A DNA stretch of 64,000 bases, from contig PUFA01000027.1 in assembly GCA_003508835.1 (NCBI GenBank), positions 1,550,001 through 1,614,000 on the forward strand, written 5' to 3'. The notes beneath the pieces were generated by a model. The model was not told the DNA's origin. It did not search any database and saw only the letters and a program-made list of their open reading frames with translations. The translations under genes were made by a program, and so were the position numbers. This document shows positions 25,291 through 36,860 of this stretch, piece after piece (within the stretch, counting starts at the first letter, position 1; the number at the start of each line of letters is the position of its first letter). This DNA is from Eonycteris spelaea. Taxonomy: Eukaryota > Chordata > Mammalia > Chiroptera > Pteropodidae.

Positions 25291-28200
25291 TCAGTTAGTT
25301 GGCTTTTTAAAACCACTAAGTAAATTAGTTTCTTTAAATTGTCATAATATCATTCATCTTTGTGTAGAAGATTGTTCTTCTATATTAACCTTGAAGAAGT
25401 TGCACAGCACCTGAAAAAAAAAAAGTTTAAATGAGCTAACATAATACATACATTCCACACAGTGAGGGCACAATATATTTGGCTTCAAAATCTCCGCCCC
25501 CCCCCCGCCAAAAAAAAAAAAAAAAAAACATTTAGTGTTTTTAGTGACAATTTTAGTATTCCCATTTAGATGTTTACACCTTCTCTGCACTTAGAGTATT
25601 TCAATCTTTTCCTAGTTACTTCTGCCAAACTCTAGTTATTTTACAATAAAATAGAAAAAATATCTATAGCATAATTTTCTGCACTGGCTTCATTACTAAA
25701 TTGGGTAAAACAGAATTGAAGGGGAAAGTACTATTATCTAATAAACAAGTATACTTTTGAAGAAATTAAATCTTCAAATCACAATGGCTTTTGAAAATCT
25801 GGCTTTAAATTCTAGTTTTTTGTCTTACGTGTTTTCCCTCTAAAAATCTGTTTAGTAATATAGTATATTTCATGAAGCAAATATGTTTAATCAGATATCA
25901 AATTTCTTTAGCCTTTTGTCTTCTGGTAGCATTTTCACAGATATATGAATATTCATTATTCAGTGAATGTATAATGAAGTGAATATTTTTCCCGCAAAGC
26001 CCAAAGGAATAGCTGTTTTATACACATAAAATGTAGTTATTAATCCTTGCCCATCAAAAATATTTCTCTTTCCTTCTAGGCACATGATAGATTTCCCTTC
26101 CTGACTTTTTAAGTTTGGGTGGCCATAAAATAGACTTTGACAGTGAAATATGAACAGAATCCCACATGTCACTTCTGGACACAAGCATAAAGTACTATTT
26201 GCAGCATTCATGTTTCTTCCTTCCAGTGATTCTGAAGCATTGAAATGGAGCCTTCCTCAATGTGAGCATCAAAGATACCACAGAGCAGGGCTATTTAGTC
26301 AACCTGTAATGGACGGGCCCCAAGAATAAGAAATGTACTTTGGTCTATTCTGTGCTTTGTTACAGTAGCAAAACCAAGCCTTTCTTGCCCAATGTACATA
26401 TTTAGAGACTTTAAAATGAACAAACAAATTTGTTCTTCAATATATTTCCTTTGGGTAACATTCACATGACACGACACAAGTGATTGAGAAGTAAACATGG
26501 TCGAGGTGAAGTCTAGGTAGCGATGCGGACAAAAGCACTTGATTAGAAAGGAACCAGTTTCGACGTCACCCCCACCCCCCTCTGTATTCTTAGGCAGTTC
26601 AAACTCTGTAACGATGACATAGTTTTACCATTTTTTAAGTGATGGGTTGGATTACATTGCTTCTCAAATCTCTATCACAAGCGATAGCTTTAAAAATATA
26701 TATTATTTTACTGTTTCTTGTGATAATAGAAGGTAGATGTCAGAAACAATAATTTAAAACTACTTTAATTCTTGTGGAATATAAATTTATTATGGCTTTA
26801 AATTTTCTTAATGACACATCTTTTATTCAGTTTATGTGGTTTTCGACTTAAGAATTTTTAAAAGTTGATATACTTACTAAATGTATTTATTATACGAATT
26901 AAGAAGTTATATTAACCTCCCATATATTTTACAGTCCTCAACTTTTAAGAAGCAATTTATCCAGATAATAAGCTTCACTGGTTACTTGAAAACATTCATT
27001 CAGCCAGTTAAAACATTTTACTAAAAGCTATCTTTCCCTTCTCTCCTAAACAGAACTTTACCAGTTATTTTAATGTGACAATTATTAATTATTTAAATTG
27101 TGATTGCAAAATAGTTATAGCTATGTAACAAAATAGTTCTAAATAAGTAGATAAAGGCAGTTGCATGGATAGGAATTGTGCAGAAGTTTAATAACTGATG
27201 AATGGCAGTTACGGTTAAATCAAAGGAGAAAGCTCATTTTTTCTTCAGATTGAGTAGTAGAGTCAATAAACAAATAATTCTTTAATTAAAGAAACAACAT
27301 ATTTCCTTCTCAGTTAGTACCTAGAATCACAAATTCATAAAGGTGAACTGACAATCTTCTTACAGTAAGGCATTTTTTTTCTTAAAAAAAAACAAAACAA
27401 AACAAAACAGAAGCAAAGTCACCATTTTATAATATCCAGGCTTCTAAAAGACTATTAAGACTATTAAGGGTAAAAGCTTCCCATGTTTTCGCCCCTCAAA
27501 AATAAACTATTGGACCTAATAGTGTGTGAAACAAAAAGTCTTCTTTGTGACAAAAATCCCAGTGTTGCCATAGGAATCATGATCAATATTTTAACATTTT
27601 TACATTTTGGCCCTTTGGACCATAAACACTTATTTTATTGTATCTTCCTTTCATTTAAGATTGGGAAACTTTACTCTTTTTTTTTTTTTCATTATTAAAG
27701 TTTAAATTTATTTTGACATGAAGATATCCTTTAATTAGTGAAAGGAAATTTAAGTGCAATCATGGGTATATGTGGAATCAGAATATTTTATATGATAGAA
27801 TATATGCCTGTATGTGTTTTTTTCCTTCTCTTTCAGGAATGAGAGACCATCTGGAATAGCATCCAGTTTTCTTCTTCTAGAACTATGATGATGTGATGAA
27901 ACCTTTTAGATTACTTTAACATATACAAGTTAGTCTGTTTTATATTTATGTATGACCCAGAAGGATGGTCAAATGATGAATTAGCATCAGCATATCTTAA
28001 TCAGTTGCTACTTATTACTCTCAGGAAAGCAACCTCAGTGTATATTAAAAACATCATCAACATCATATTCCCAAGGGTAAGTTACTTAGTTAAAAATGAA
28101 ACGTGTCTTTGTAATAAGGATGCATTATCTGAAAGACAAAGCGTATGATCTAACATGTCAGTTTTTGAGCTGCAAATAAAGTCATCTGTTTCTGTTATGG

Positions 28201-28429
28201 TCTGCATTGCTATCTGCATAGCACCACCACAAGTTAGAAAGACTTCTTAACAAATTAATTAATTCACCCCACAATTCACAGAACTTTTTTCTTTCACACC
28301 AAGTTAAAGTGACAAATAAGTAAGGTAAAAAACTACATGCCCATTTTGTGTGTTTTCTCTTAGAAATATTAAAATTACCTTAATATATGAATTTGTAACA
28401 CAAATGGCAAGGTATATCAATCAGAGGTT
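25291..28429. other. non-coding; one possible ancient repeat
   Basis: 25497-25528 is a C-run followed by an A-run. 26040-26340 has the look of an old LTR-type repeat (GTGACAGTGAAATATGAACAG-like, CACATGTCACTTCTGGAC), and 26525-26680 of a weak MIR; both are low confidence. 27383-27409 is (AAAAC)n. No coding exon seen. Confidence 0.4.
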
Positions 28430-28800
28430 TATGTTAAGCAAATTGGCTCTCTTGAAGAAAATGAATCCGTTTGAAGGTTGTTCACATAATCATTCTGGAA
28501 GTGAGGGAGATCAAGAACAGAACATGGGTTTGGACAAATGAAGGTTGGCCAGAAAGCAAGAAGCACGGCCAATTAGGACTCATGAGCACTCCGGGTTGGT
28601 TGCCACTGGCGTTGCCCCTAGTGGACACCAACGCTATTGCTTTATTGTCACTGCCAGACAGACTATTCAACTTGGGACACTTAAGGCTGCTGCCATTGAC
28701 TCCACATCTATCTTTGTTGAACGATTAGCACTGCGGCTCTTCCATGATATTTTCTCAGCTCCCTGCCTCTTTTGAAGTCTTGGTTGGAAATACCCAGTTG
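28430..28800. other. unassigned GC-richer segment with several open frames
   Basis: All three + frames and one minus frame stay open for 60-85 codons in this block, and base composition is richer in GC than its surroundings. No protein family is recognisable. It is more likely an old interspersed repeat or decayed retroelement than a gene. Confidence 0.35.
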
Positions 28801-31800
28801 GTCACACCTGAATTCTGAGCCTACAAGTGGCTACTGGGAGGGCAGAAAATGAGTGCCTCCAACTCCTTTGGCTTCTGAGGTGGGAAGCAACACTCATACA
28901 ATCAGAGACGGCCCCCAGATAGGTTGAGTTGCCTGGGTGCTGGACATGTAAAAATAACCAATGTCCACCACCCAAGCCTAGCTGTGCTACTTTATAATAC
29001 AAAGGCAAGGACATACAACCAACTGAAAGATGCTTTAGAAATATTTTTATTTAAAAACATGCTTTTATTGCCAGAAAATAGTGATATTTTCCCTTAAGTG
29101 TCATGTCATAAATTAGTAAACCTCAGTTTAATATTATCTCTTAATTTTTATAACCATGTCTTCTTTTAAATATAATGGCACAGAGATTCAGTACATAAAT
29201 TCTGTTGTTTTTAAATTTTAAATTGACATAGTATGATGTATTTCAGAGTGACTTAATTGCCTATTTAAGTTATATTTTCCTTTGTGCTTCAGATTACTTT
29301 CATTTATTCACTCAGTAAATATTTATCCAGCACTGGGGCACTAGGAATAGAGCAGGGCAGTAACAAACAGCTGATTCTCATGGAAGTGATCATTTACTTT
29401 GCCAATAATTCTGTCCACTTCTAATCCTGTGTTCCTTTGACCCCTCAACTTCAGGCATGGGAATGAGAAGCTTACACAGCTGTGTCACATTCCATCTGTT
29501 GCTGGAGAGTTCGCCTGTCAGGGCATCAGTGAAATTGGTGCAGGTTCAAATGTCACAAGTGAGTAAAACACATCTTCTTAAACTACAATAATCCTATGTG
29601 TTTTCCCAGATTTGACTTTTTGACTATGTTAATTACAGTTTTTAAAGACGTTATTCCTTGAACTGGTGGGCTTTAAAATAAAGAAGTGCACTTGAGGTCA
29701 TATTATCTCCTTGTGTAATAGCAGGTGTGACGTAATTACATGAGTTTGGGACATAAATTTTAGCTCAGTTCCTCTCTGACCCCTGTTCCCATTAGTCCTC
29801 ACCTACGTGTATGATGAGTGCTACTTTAGAATTCATATGGAGTTCCATTGACTGGAGTGGTTTTATTTCATAAGCCAATACCCTCCCATTTTTCTTGGAC
29901 TGTAAGCCCTGAAAATAAGCAAGTAACAGTTCACATTTGCGAGAATATGAACAGATACATTAAGATTTTTTTTCTTTAAATTGGCTCTTCTTCCTACTCC
30001 ATTCCATTTTCCTATACTCAAGAAATACTTTACAGACTTCTCCATCTTTGATGTTTTTGTGAGGCACAGTTGTGTCTTAATTGTGGGGCTTTGTTTTTTC
30101 TTTTCTTCTTTTTAACTGCTTGCATTGTAGTGTGGCTTATCAGTCTAAGAACTCATGTGTTTCTTGAATTCTAGATACTTTTTTCATCCATTATCTCTCC
30201 AATATTTGCCTCATTTCCATTTTCTCTATTTTTCCTTTGGGAAAATGAGACAGACATTGAAGTTCCCATTTTAACGTCTTAATCTCACTTTCAGTTTTCT
30301 CCTCTGTGTCTCTCGGTGCTCCATTCTAGGTAGTTTGCTCAATTGATTCTGCCGCCTGGAGATTGCCTGTTCTTTTACTTCTTCCTACACACCCAGGACC
30401 TAGAACATCTTAGACTTGTGTGGTGGTGTAGTTGGCAATGGATCCCAGTGGTCTTCCTGTGATGTGGGGGTTTAAATGTTTTTTTCTTTTTCTTTTTTTT
30501 TCTGCCCCCCCCCCACAAGCCTTCTTTTGCTATTTCCTCAGCTAAAAGTAATGATTAGAATGTTGATGAGAAATAGAGACAGCCAGACAGAAAGACAAAT
30601 CTTATTTTGTTTCTCTCCCTACATATGCCTTTTCGACTTCATTAATCCTCAGTTATCTCTCAATTTTATCTGTGGAAATATGTAGATCAGAACTTTGCAT
30701 TTATGAAACAACATGTTGGAATTAGTGTCTCATTTTCAATCCAAAATTCTGTAATTCTGTGAACAGACCAGAAATTTTTAGCTCTGAAAATCATGGTAGA
30801 CTTAGAGAGCTGAGTTTCTAAGTTGCTAATGTTTATCACTTGCCTTTCATAAATGAGAATGGACTGCCTATTCTGAAAGATACAAAATTAAATTTCTATC
30901 TTTACTTATATGTCTATATAGCTTCTATACTATATCACTGATAGTAGCAAAATGTGGACAACCCAGGAATGCTAGGCTGACTGGATGTGCCTAATTGCCT
31001 ACACAAGTAATGTAATGAATGCCCACTCTCTGACCTGAATAAGCCCTTGATCTCTGTGCCAATGAAACTCCCTGGTAAATGAGAAGCCACCACTTACATT
31101 GCTGACTAAGTGGATTACACACATTGTTCTAAGGCTTTGAGTGAAATGCGGACTTCTTGGCTCAGAACCAGAGTCAAGTCTAATTACTTAGAAACAGAAA
31201 CAGAAAAAAAAAAATTCTTTAAAAAAAGCTAAGTTTTCTGGAAAGGACTGCCCTACTTACCGATCAACTTGGGTCAGAGCTGCTGATAAACTTGTTATGT
31301 TTTGAAGTCTGAAAGGTGATGGAAAAGGAGGAATATTAATCAGCTTTTCTCAACTCATCTCCACTTGTGCCTGATTAAGTAGCATTCATTCTTGACCCTG
31401 CAGGCAGAGCATCTTCTCTCAGCTTTATAGAAGGAAAACCATAAGAAAAATTTTAAATTAGCAACAATTTTTGGTCCCTAATTAACCTATGGTTGTAGTA
31501 TTGTGCCTCCAATATTCAAAGAAGCTCAGCTAGCAACTGAACCTAGTATGTTATTCATTGAGCCACACATTTTTATTAAGGGTTTTATTTAGCTTTCTAT
31601 GGTCTAAGCACTGAAATTTTAGTGAGGAATGATACAAAAAAAATGTTCTCTAGTAGGAAACATTAGTTTATTCACCAATAACCTCTTGGAATGTACTACT
31701 GTGCCAAGGGCTCTAGAGAAAACACAGGCATTTAACATATGGTCCCATATTGATAGCCTTCAAATATCTCTTTCCTGAATTAATTAAACAAAAATGTTTT

Positions 31801-32600
31801 ACTTTTGAAAGTTAAAATGTTTTTTCCATGAATAATGCTCATGTTCTTTTATTCGTAGGAATTTATATCTCTAAAAATATAGAAAAACTAAGTAGAGAGG
31901 ATGTGTGGTCATCAGATACCACACAGATGTTTTTTGAAGATGTAACAGTTTCTAAAATTTTCCTCACTGGTAAGGAAGAAATGCGTTTTAAATACCAGAT
32001 GGTCAGCTCCAAGAGGAATATGTTTATAACAGCTCTAGTAAGTATTAGAACAAAAAATTGTCATGAGTACTCATGGTCATATGAAAAGATAACCCATTTT
32101 GAGTTTACTTGACATAGATTAGTACCAGTAGGAATTGTTTAATTAGAAATTGGTTAAATCTTCTGAAAACATACAGCATTCCATTACTAGAAACAAAAGG
32201 AAAACTATATATTGAATAAAGTAACACTTACAAACTCAATTAAACAGCAAACTACTTAACATATAAAATTTTTCTACTCCCTGCCCTTAAATGCCTACAT
32301 CTTCCAAAAAAGTTTACTATAATTTAGGTCGAAGGCTATATAAATATGAAAGCAGTTGCAGTTTCCCTCTTTATATGTATATACATACACACACATATGT
32401 GTATATATAGTTTTCTTCCTTTTCACTTACTCACATATTTAACTTAATTAAACCTTATTACATGAGAACTTCCTGGTTATTTTTCTAGGACATTTGAAAA
32501 TGCAAAGAACTCAAGAAAGTATATTAAAATTATAGTAGCCTTTAAAGTTGAATATTAGAATGCTGTTATTCTATAAAAGTTTGTAGTTTATATATATATT
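28801..32600. other. non-coding, no firm feature
   Basis: 29290-29400 resembles a LINE/MIR fragment (TTCATTTATTCACTCAGTAAATATTTAT-like). 30481-30515 has T- and C-runs. The 94-codon open frame at 31828-32112 has no recognisable homologue. The rest is featureless. Confidence 0.4.
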
Positions 32601-32815
32601 TGGGGGGAGGGTAGAGGGTGGGGCTTGGCAACTCTTGGTTGACCTCACAGATTGCAAGGACTTGTCAGCTTACAATCTTTTATTTTTTATTTTTTACACC
32701 TACAGCACCCGGTCTTCCTAGGTGGTCTCCCATCCAAGTACTAACCAGGCCTGACCCTGCTTAGCTTCTGGGATCAGACAGGATTGGGCTTGTTCAGGGT
32801 GGCATGGCCATAGAC
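32601..32815 (-). mobile_element. 5S rRNA-derived SINE, copy B (full-length head)
   Basis: On the minus strand, 32815 begins GTCTATGGCCATGCCACC and follows 5S rRNA for its full length of about 120 nt. This includes the A box (AAGCTAAGCAGGGTC), the intermediate element and the C box (TGGTTAGTACTTGGATGGGA). The head is followed by the linker AAAAAATAAAAAATAAAAG. The same 3' module as copy A (GATTGTAAGCTGACAAG... GGTCAACC... GTTGCC) ends near 32627, and a C-rich/TA tail runs to about 32600. No clear target duplication was found. A few CpG-type changes from 5S show it is a retroposed copy and not a 5S gene. Confidence 0.9.
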
Positions 32816-32929
32816 TGCAGACTATACTTTAAAAAGTAAATTAAAAATTGAAAAGTTTGAATAGAAAAACTCTGAGCAACTACCTTGAAGGCAGTGCCAC
32901 TGAGTACCAGGAGCCAGTTCTAACTTCTT

Positions 32930-33110
32930 TACAGGCACTATCATTTCATTACCACAATATGCCTCTGACTGCATTGCTGCTATCTACATACAATTTTTAT
33001 TCCTGTTTTACAGATACAGTAACTCAGGTGGAGAGGCCATAGCCCCAAATCATAATGTATTGGAGCCAGGATTTATACTCAGGTAGTGTGACTTCATACC
33101 TTTCAGTCTT
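32930..33110 (-). repeat. MIR SINE relic
   Basis: TTCCTGTTTTACAGATACAGTAAC, then GGTGGAGAGGCCATAGCCC, then GGAGCCAGGATTTATACTCAGG match antisense MIR. Confidence 0.7.
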
Positions 33111-33399
33111 ACCTATGATCCTAATCTGCTTCCCAGTAAATATTTAGCCAGTTTATTCATCAGTATGGCCTGACGAAAATATTTACTGACTAAATGAACC
33201 CACATTATCAAGCACTTCTTCCATTTTCTCTACAAGGAAGCACATGAAATACATAGAATTTGAAATTTGAGAGTACTGAAAAATTAGGAACACTCGTTTA
33301 TTTTATAGAACCAGAAACTTTCCATGGGTGCAGGTGCCAGGGTTTTCTGCTCCAGAATTCAAATGCACAAAATGTTGCATGTTTGTTTTAGATTTTTTT

Positions 33400-33530
33400 C
33401 CCACCTCTGCCATATTATGTTTATTAGAAGCAAGAAACCGGTCCAGCTCACACTCAAAAGGGAGTTACACAAAGGTGTGAATACCCGGAGGCAGGAGAAC
33501 TGCAGGCCTGAAGAGTTTGCCCGCTCTGAA
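33400..33530 (-). mobile_element. MaLR-type LTR fragment
   Basis: TCTGCCATATTATGTTTATTAG, then AAGAAACCGGTCCAGCTCACAC, then GGAGTTACACAAAGGTGTGAATACC is the antisense order of the same LTR group as at 14931-15400. It runs into a 59-bp tandem duplication. Confidence 0.55.
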
Positions 33531-33532
33531 GT

Positions 33533-33650
33533 GGGCGTGCCAGTTCACTACGCTCCATGGCCCTTGGCGCCACCTGACATCGTCAGCCTGTGGGCATGCC
33601 AGTTCACTACGCTCTATGGCCCTTGGCGCCACGCTGACATTGTCAGCCTG
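33533..33650. repeat. 59-bp tandem duplication
   Basis: Two adjacent copies start GGGCGTGCCAGTTCACTACG (33533) and GGGCATGCCAGTTCACTACG (33592). They differ at only a few bases and one 1-bp indel. The duplication creates the 116-codon open frame at 33324-33674, which is not a recognised protein. Confidence 0.93.
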
Positions 33651-33699
33651 CTTCCTGCCCATGGAAAGTTGTAGGCCCAGTCTTTTAACACTTTGTCCC

Positions 33700-35129
33700 T
33701 TTTAATCTAGATTGATGTCACTTTTATTGGTATAGCTCCCTAAAAAGTTCTGTGGGTCTTCTCTGATTTGAATCCACTCTATGTACCAAAAGCCATACCC
33801 ACAATTAGTTTTTAGATCTCTCTCTCTCTCTGTCTCTGGTTTATCTCTGATACTTAGTTTAATTAATTAAGTCTCAAGCATATAGCACAATGGTTAGGCA
33901 TTTACATAATTTGTGAAGCGATCCCCCCAATTACTCTAGTACCCACTGGCACTACACATAGCTATTACAGTATTGACAGTATTGGCACTTCTTCAATCCA
34001 TAAATTTTTTTAGATTTAACAACTATTCTCTACTTGAATAGCATCAAATAATTAATTTGCATGCTAACTTAAATTATATTAACAGTATGTGTAATTTTCC
34101 TTTTCTTCATTGCAGAGACCAATGCCTGATGTCTGTAGGGGATGGTGCAGATAAGTTATAGTTTCTATCATTTGCAAATGTGTTGGCACACTTCTAAGGA
34201 CCAACTTGCAGCAAAATGGACTAGATATTTAGCAGAAAAATTTAGACATTTGAGATTTTTATGAATTGCTTTCTGAATCTGCTTTACCAATTAAAATATA
34301 GGATTTATAGTGTTACCACCATCCAAACATCTTCAACTCTTAACGTTGTTTGAATAAAAGCTATAATGTAAATATTTTGCCTCTTCAATATTGTAATCAA
34401 CTTCCTAGATAACTAAAATCATAATTTCCTTTTCAGAGTTAGCAGTGAGCTTACAAAAGATTAAAAATGGATTAGAACTTTTCCAAAATTTTATTTCTGG
34501 GAGTACTTTTTCCTAAGGCACCCCCAAACATAAGGACCCTGATGGGGTAGGGACGGGGCCCTCTGGAGGAGTCCCAGGCAATCTTAGCAAAGGCTGTGGT
34601 AAGAGGGGGTGATATGAAATGCTGATTATGAACTTTGGGCACTTCTTAAAAAGAACTGCAAAATAAGAAATGTTGGACAATGCAGTGATGAGAACCACTT
34701 TTACATCATCCCAACCCCTTTTCATGAAATCCCTAACTCTTTGATAATACCTAACATTTAAAGTATTTACCAAATACTTTCATATAATAGCCAAACCTTA
34801 ATCTTGAAATCCATCCTTTTCTTGCTGTCATTGGATTTCCTAAGGCTTTGATCTTGTCTTTTCCTTATGGATTCTCGTTTCCATCTTCCAGTCATTTCTC
34901 TTTGGCCTGCTGTTCTTTTTGCAATTTTAATATTGCAATTTTTTTTTTTTGCAATGATTTCTAAGTCTTCCCTGAGCTCTGATATAATTGGCACAAAGTA
35001 CAGAATTAAATCATTCTTGAAAAACAAAAACAAATTCCTTGATAGAAATTTCCATTTAGGGTCCCGTCTCCTCAAAGCTTGAAACCAACTCACTGTCTAG
35101 CCCTTAAAATAACTCCCTTGTCTGATGTG
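33700..35129. other. non-coding, no feature recognised
   Basis: AT-rich sequence with a short (TC)n run near 33817-33836. Open frames at 34513-35093 are unlike known proteins. Confidence 0.45.
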
Positions 35130-35325
35130 TCTGTTAATGATGGGGAGAACTAATAACATTGAGTGATTGTGTCAGGCACTTCCCAACATATTATTTACTT
35201 CTCACAACAATCCTATGAAATAAGTGATTTAAATAAAGAAAAAGGACCCAGAACATTGAGCAAGTAAAGGAATGGAGATTTGAACCCAGGTCATCTTAAC
35301 TCAAACTGGTGTCCCTCATATCATA
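35130..35325 (-). repeat. MIR SINE relic
   Basis: GTGTCAGGCACTTCCCAACATA, then TCTCACAACAATCCTATGAAAT, then GAGATTTGAACCCAGGTCATC follow antisense MIR. Confidence 0.75.
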
Positions 35326-35684
35326 TCTCAGACCTGTCTCTTACACACTAAGTCACTTAAACCCTCTCAGTTCTAGTGTTTTTACATGTCAAGTAGAGGC
35401 CCAAATGACAAATCCAGCCAAAAAAAGATAGTCTGAATTGACAGGTAATTAGAGATGAGCAAAAGGAATTGCAAACCCAGCAAAATAAAAGATAACAGAT
35501 TTATAACTAAAAATATTTTAAAAATTAAAGGCTTTTGAAACTTGTCATGATTTATCTCATTTGTTTGAAACAAGTTCTGAAATCATATACATATGTTAAC
35601 TTTTCCTGATTTTGTTCAGAATCTGAGTTTTAAGGACAATTTCTCAGGTTTATGTAAAATAAAAGCCTTGAATAAAGAAGCAAC

Positions 35685-36704
35685 AGTCAATTAATTCATT
35701 AAAAAATTTATTTTTGGAGCTCATAGATGGGTAAATTCCTAAACAGTGGCAACAGAGAGTATTCAAGAACATTTTAATATTTCTTTCTACTCAACAGTCC
35801 ACCTTTATTTTCCTTTCTATAAACAAATATACTGGATTAGAACAACAATACTCTTAACCCCAAGTTCAATGCTGAGTACTTTCAATTATTTATTTTGAGC
35901 ACATACTAAAACAGAGGCAATTAATTTTCTTGAACATTTTATTTCCATTCAAAGCTTAGCAATTACTTTAGCTTCATGTTATTCTGTCACAAATGATAAC
36001 CAAATGGCCAAAGTAGCTAAAATCATAAAACTATTATAAGCCAAGTCAATAGTATGTATAAAGTTAATATAAAACAATTATACCAGTACACATTTGTTTT
36101 GCACCCTACTAGAAATATGCCAAAAGAAAAAGCTTATTAATGAATGAGGTCCTTAGGCAAAGGTGAAAGAGGAGTCATATCATCAAAAATTATTAGAAAA
36201 TTATAGGTAAAAAGAAATCTACCTATGATTTTAACCAAATAAAGGAGGAAAGGGGAATACATCATTAAGGTCGATGGCAGTTCAGGGAAACACATTTACC
36301 ATTCCATCACAAACTTGTTCACTGCCTCAAGAGCTCAGCCTCAGGCACTCCAGGCATTCTGTAATTCTGCTGCAAAGTTTCTTTACATGGAACACAAACC
36401 TACATTTATGCTGACAACAGAATGTTATACTGCTGTTTAATCGGACAGCAAACAACAGAAAAATAATTGTTAGGGCCAAACTCAATACCCCTGAAAATAG
36501 GGGCAAAAATGAATCATTAAAAAACAGTATTCAAAGAGTACTGTATTATCCAATATGATTTATAAAACATGTAAAATTCAGTAATCTTCTATGGAAAAAG
36601 CCATAGTATTTGAAAATTAGGAATGTTTTGATACTGATTTTTTACTGAAGTAGTACTCCAAGCTATTTAAGTTGGAACAAATTCCAAACTCACACTTACT
36701 TGTA
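35685..36704 (-). other. BET1: BET1 3' untranslated region (inferred extent)
   Basis: No further coding sequence follows the TGA at 36707-36705. On the minus strand AATAAA hexamers occur at 35943-35938, 35894-35889 and 35712-35707. The last would place cleavage near 35690 and give a 3' UTR of about 1 kb. The region is AT-rich and lacks an obvious repeat. The end point is inferred, and earlier sites may also be used. Confidence 0.5.
35707..35712 (-). promoter_or_regulatory. candidate BET1 polyadenylation signal
   Basis: AATAAA on the minus strand, about 1 kb past the BET1 stop, followed by T/GT-rich sequence. Alternative AATAAA hexamers lie at 35889-35894 and 35938-35943, so the choice of the distal site is tentative. 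Confidence 0.4.
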
Positions 36705-36860
36705 TCACCTCAGTTTAATAATCCAATAAATGACAAAAAAGACAAACAATGAAAATAGCATCATATAACACAACAGCTTTGTTTGGCTCCCTCTGGATAA
36801 AATCTTCAGTTTTTCCATAGTTTTACCTAAAAACCCAGTTGTAGAATCAAACTGTGAATC
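36705..36860 (-). CDS. BET1: BET1 coding exon 4 with stop codon
   Basis: 156 nt encode Asp68-Arg118 and TGA. The exon carries the last SNARE heptads ([15 protein letters not shown]), a basic juxtamembrane stretch and the roughly 20-residue C-terminal hydrophobic anchor ([20 protein letters not shown]). The acceptor TTCATAG precedes 36860. Residue 83 is Glu, where I recall Gly in human. Confidence 0.97.
   Translation of the reverse strand, partial: DSQFDSTTGFLGKTMEKLKILSRGSQTKLLCYMMLFSLFVFFVIYWIIKLR

Noticed and set aside
25497..25528. C-run followed by A-run as a possible element tail
   Set aside because: No element body or target duplication could be recognised next to it. It is more likely a homopolymer tract, and prone to sequencing error.
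31828..32112. 94-codon open frame that looks protein-like in composition
   Set aside because: It matches no family I know, has no CpG promoter or clear splice partners, and is of a length expected by chance in 64 kb.
32696..32815. Functional 5S rRNA gene on the minus strand
   Set aside because: The 5S-like part carries several substitutions, lacks a T-run terminator directly after the 5S end, and continues into an A-rich linker and the SINE 3' module.
1..35600. GNG11 or another neighbour gene expected downstream of BET1
   Set aside because: I looked for recognisable G-gamma or other exon sequence and found none. In other mammals GNG11 lies farther from BET1 than this window reaches.
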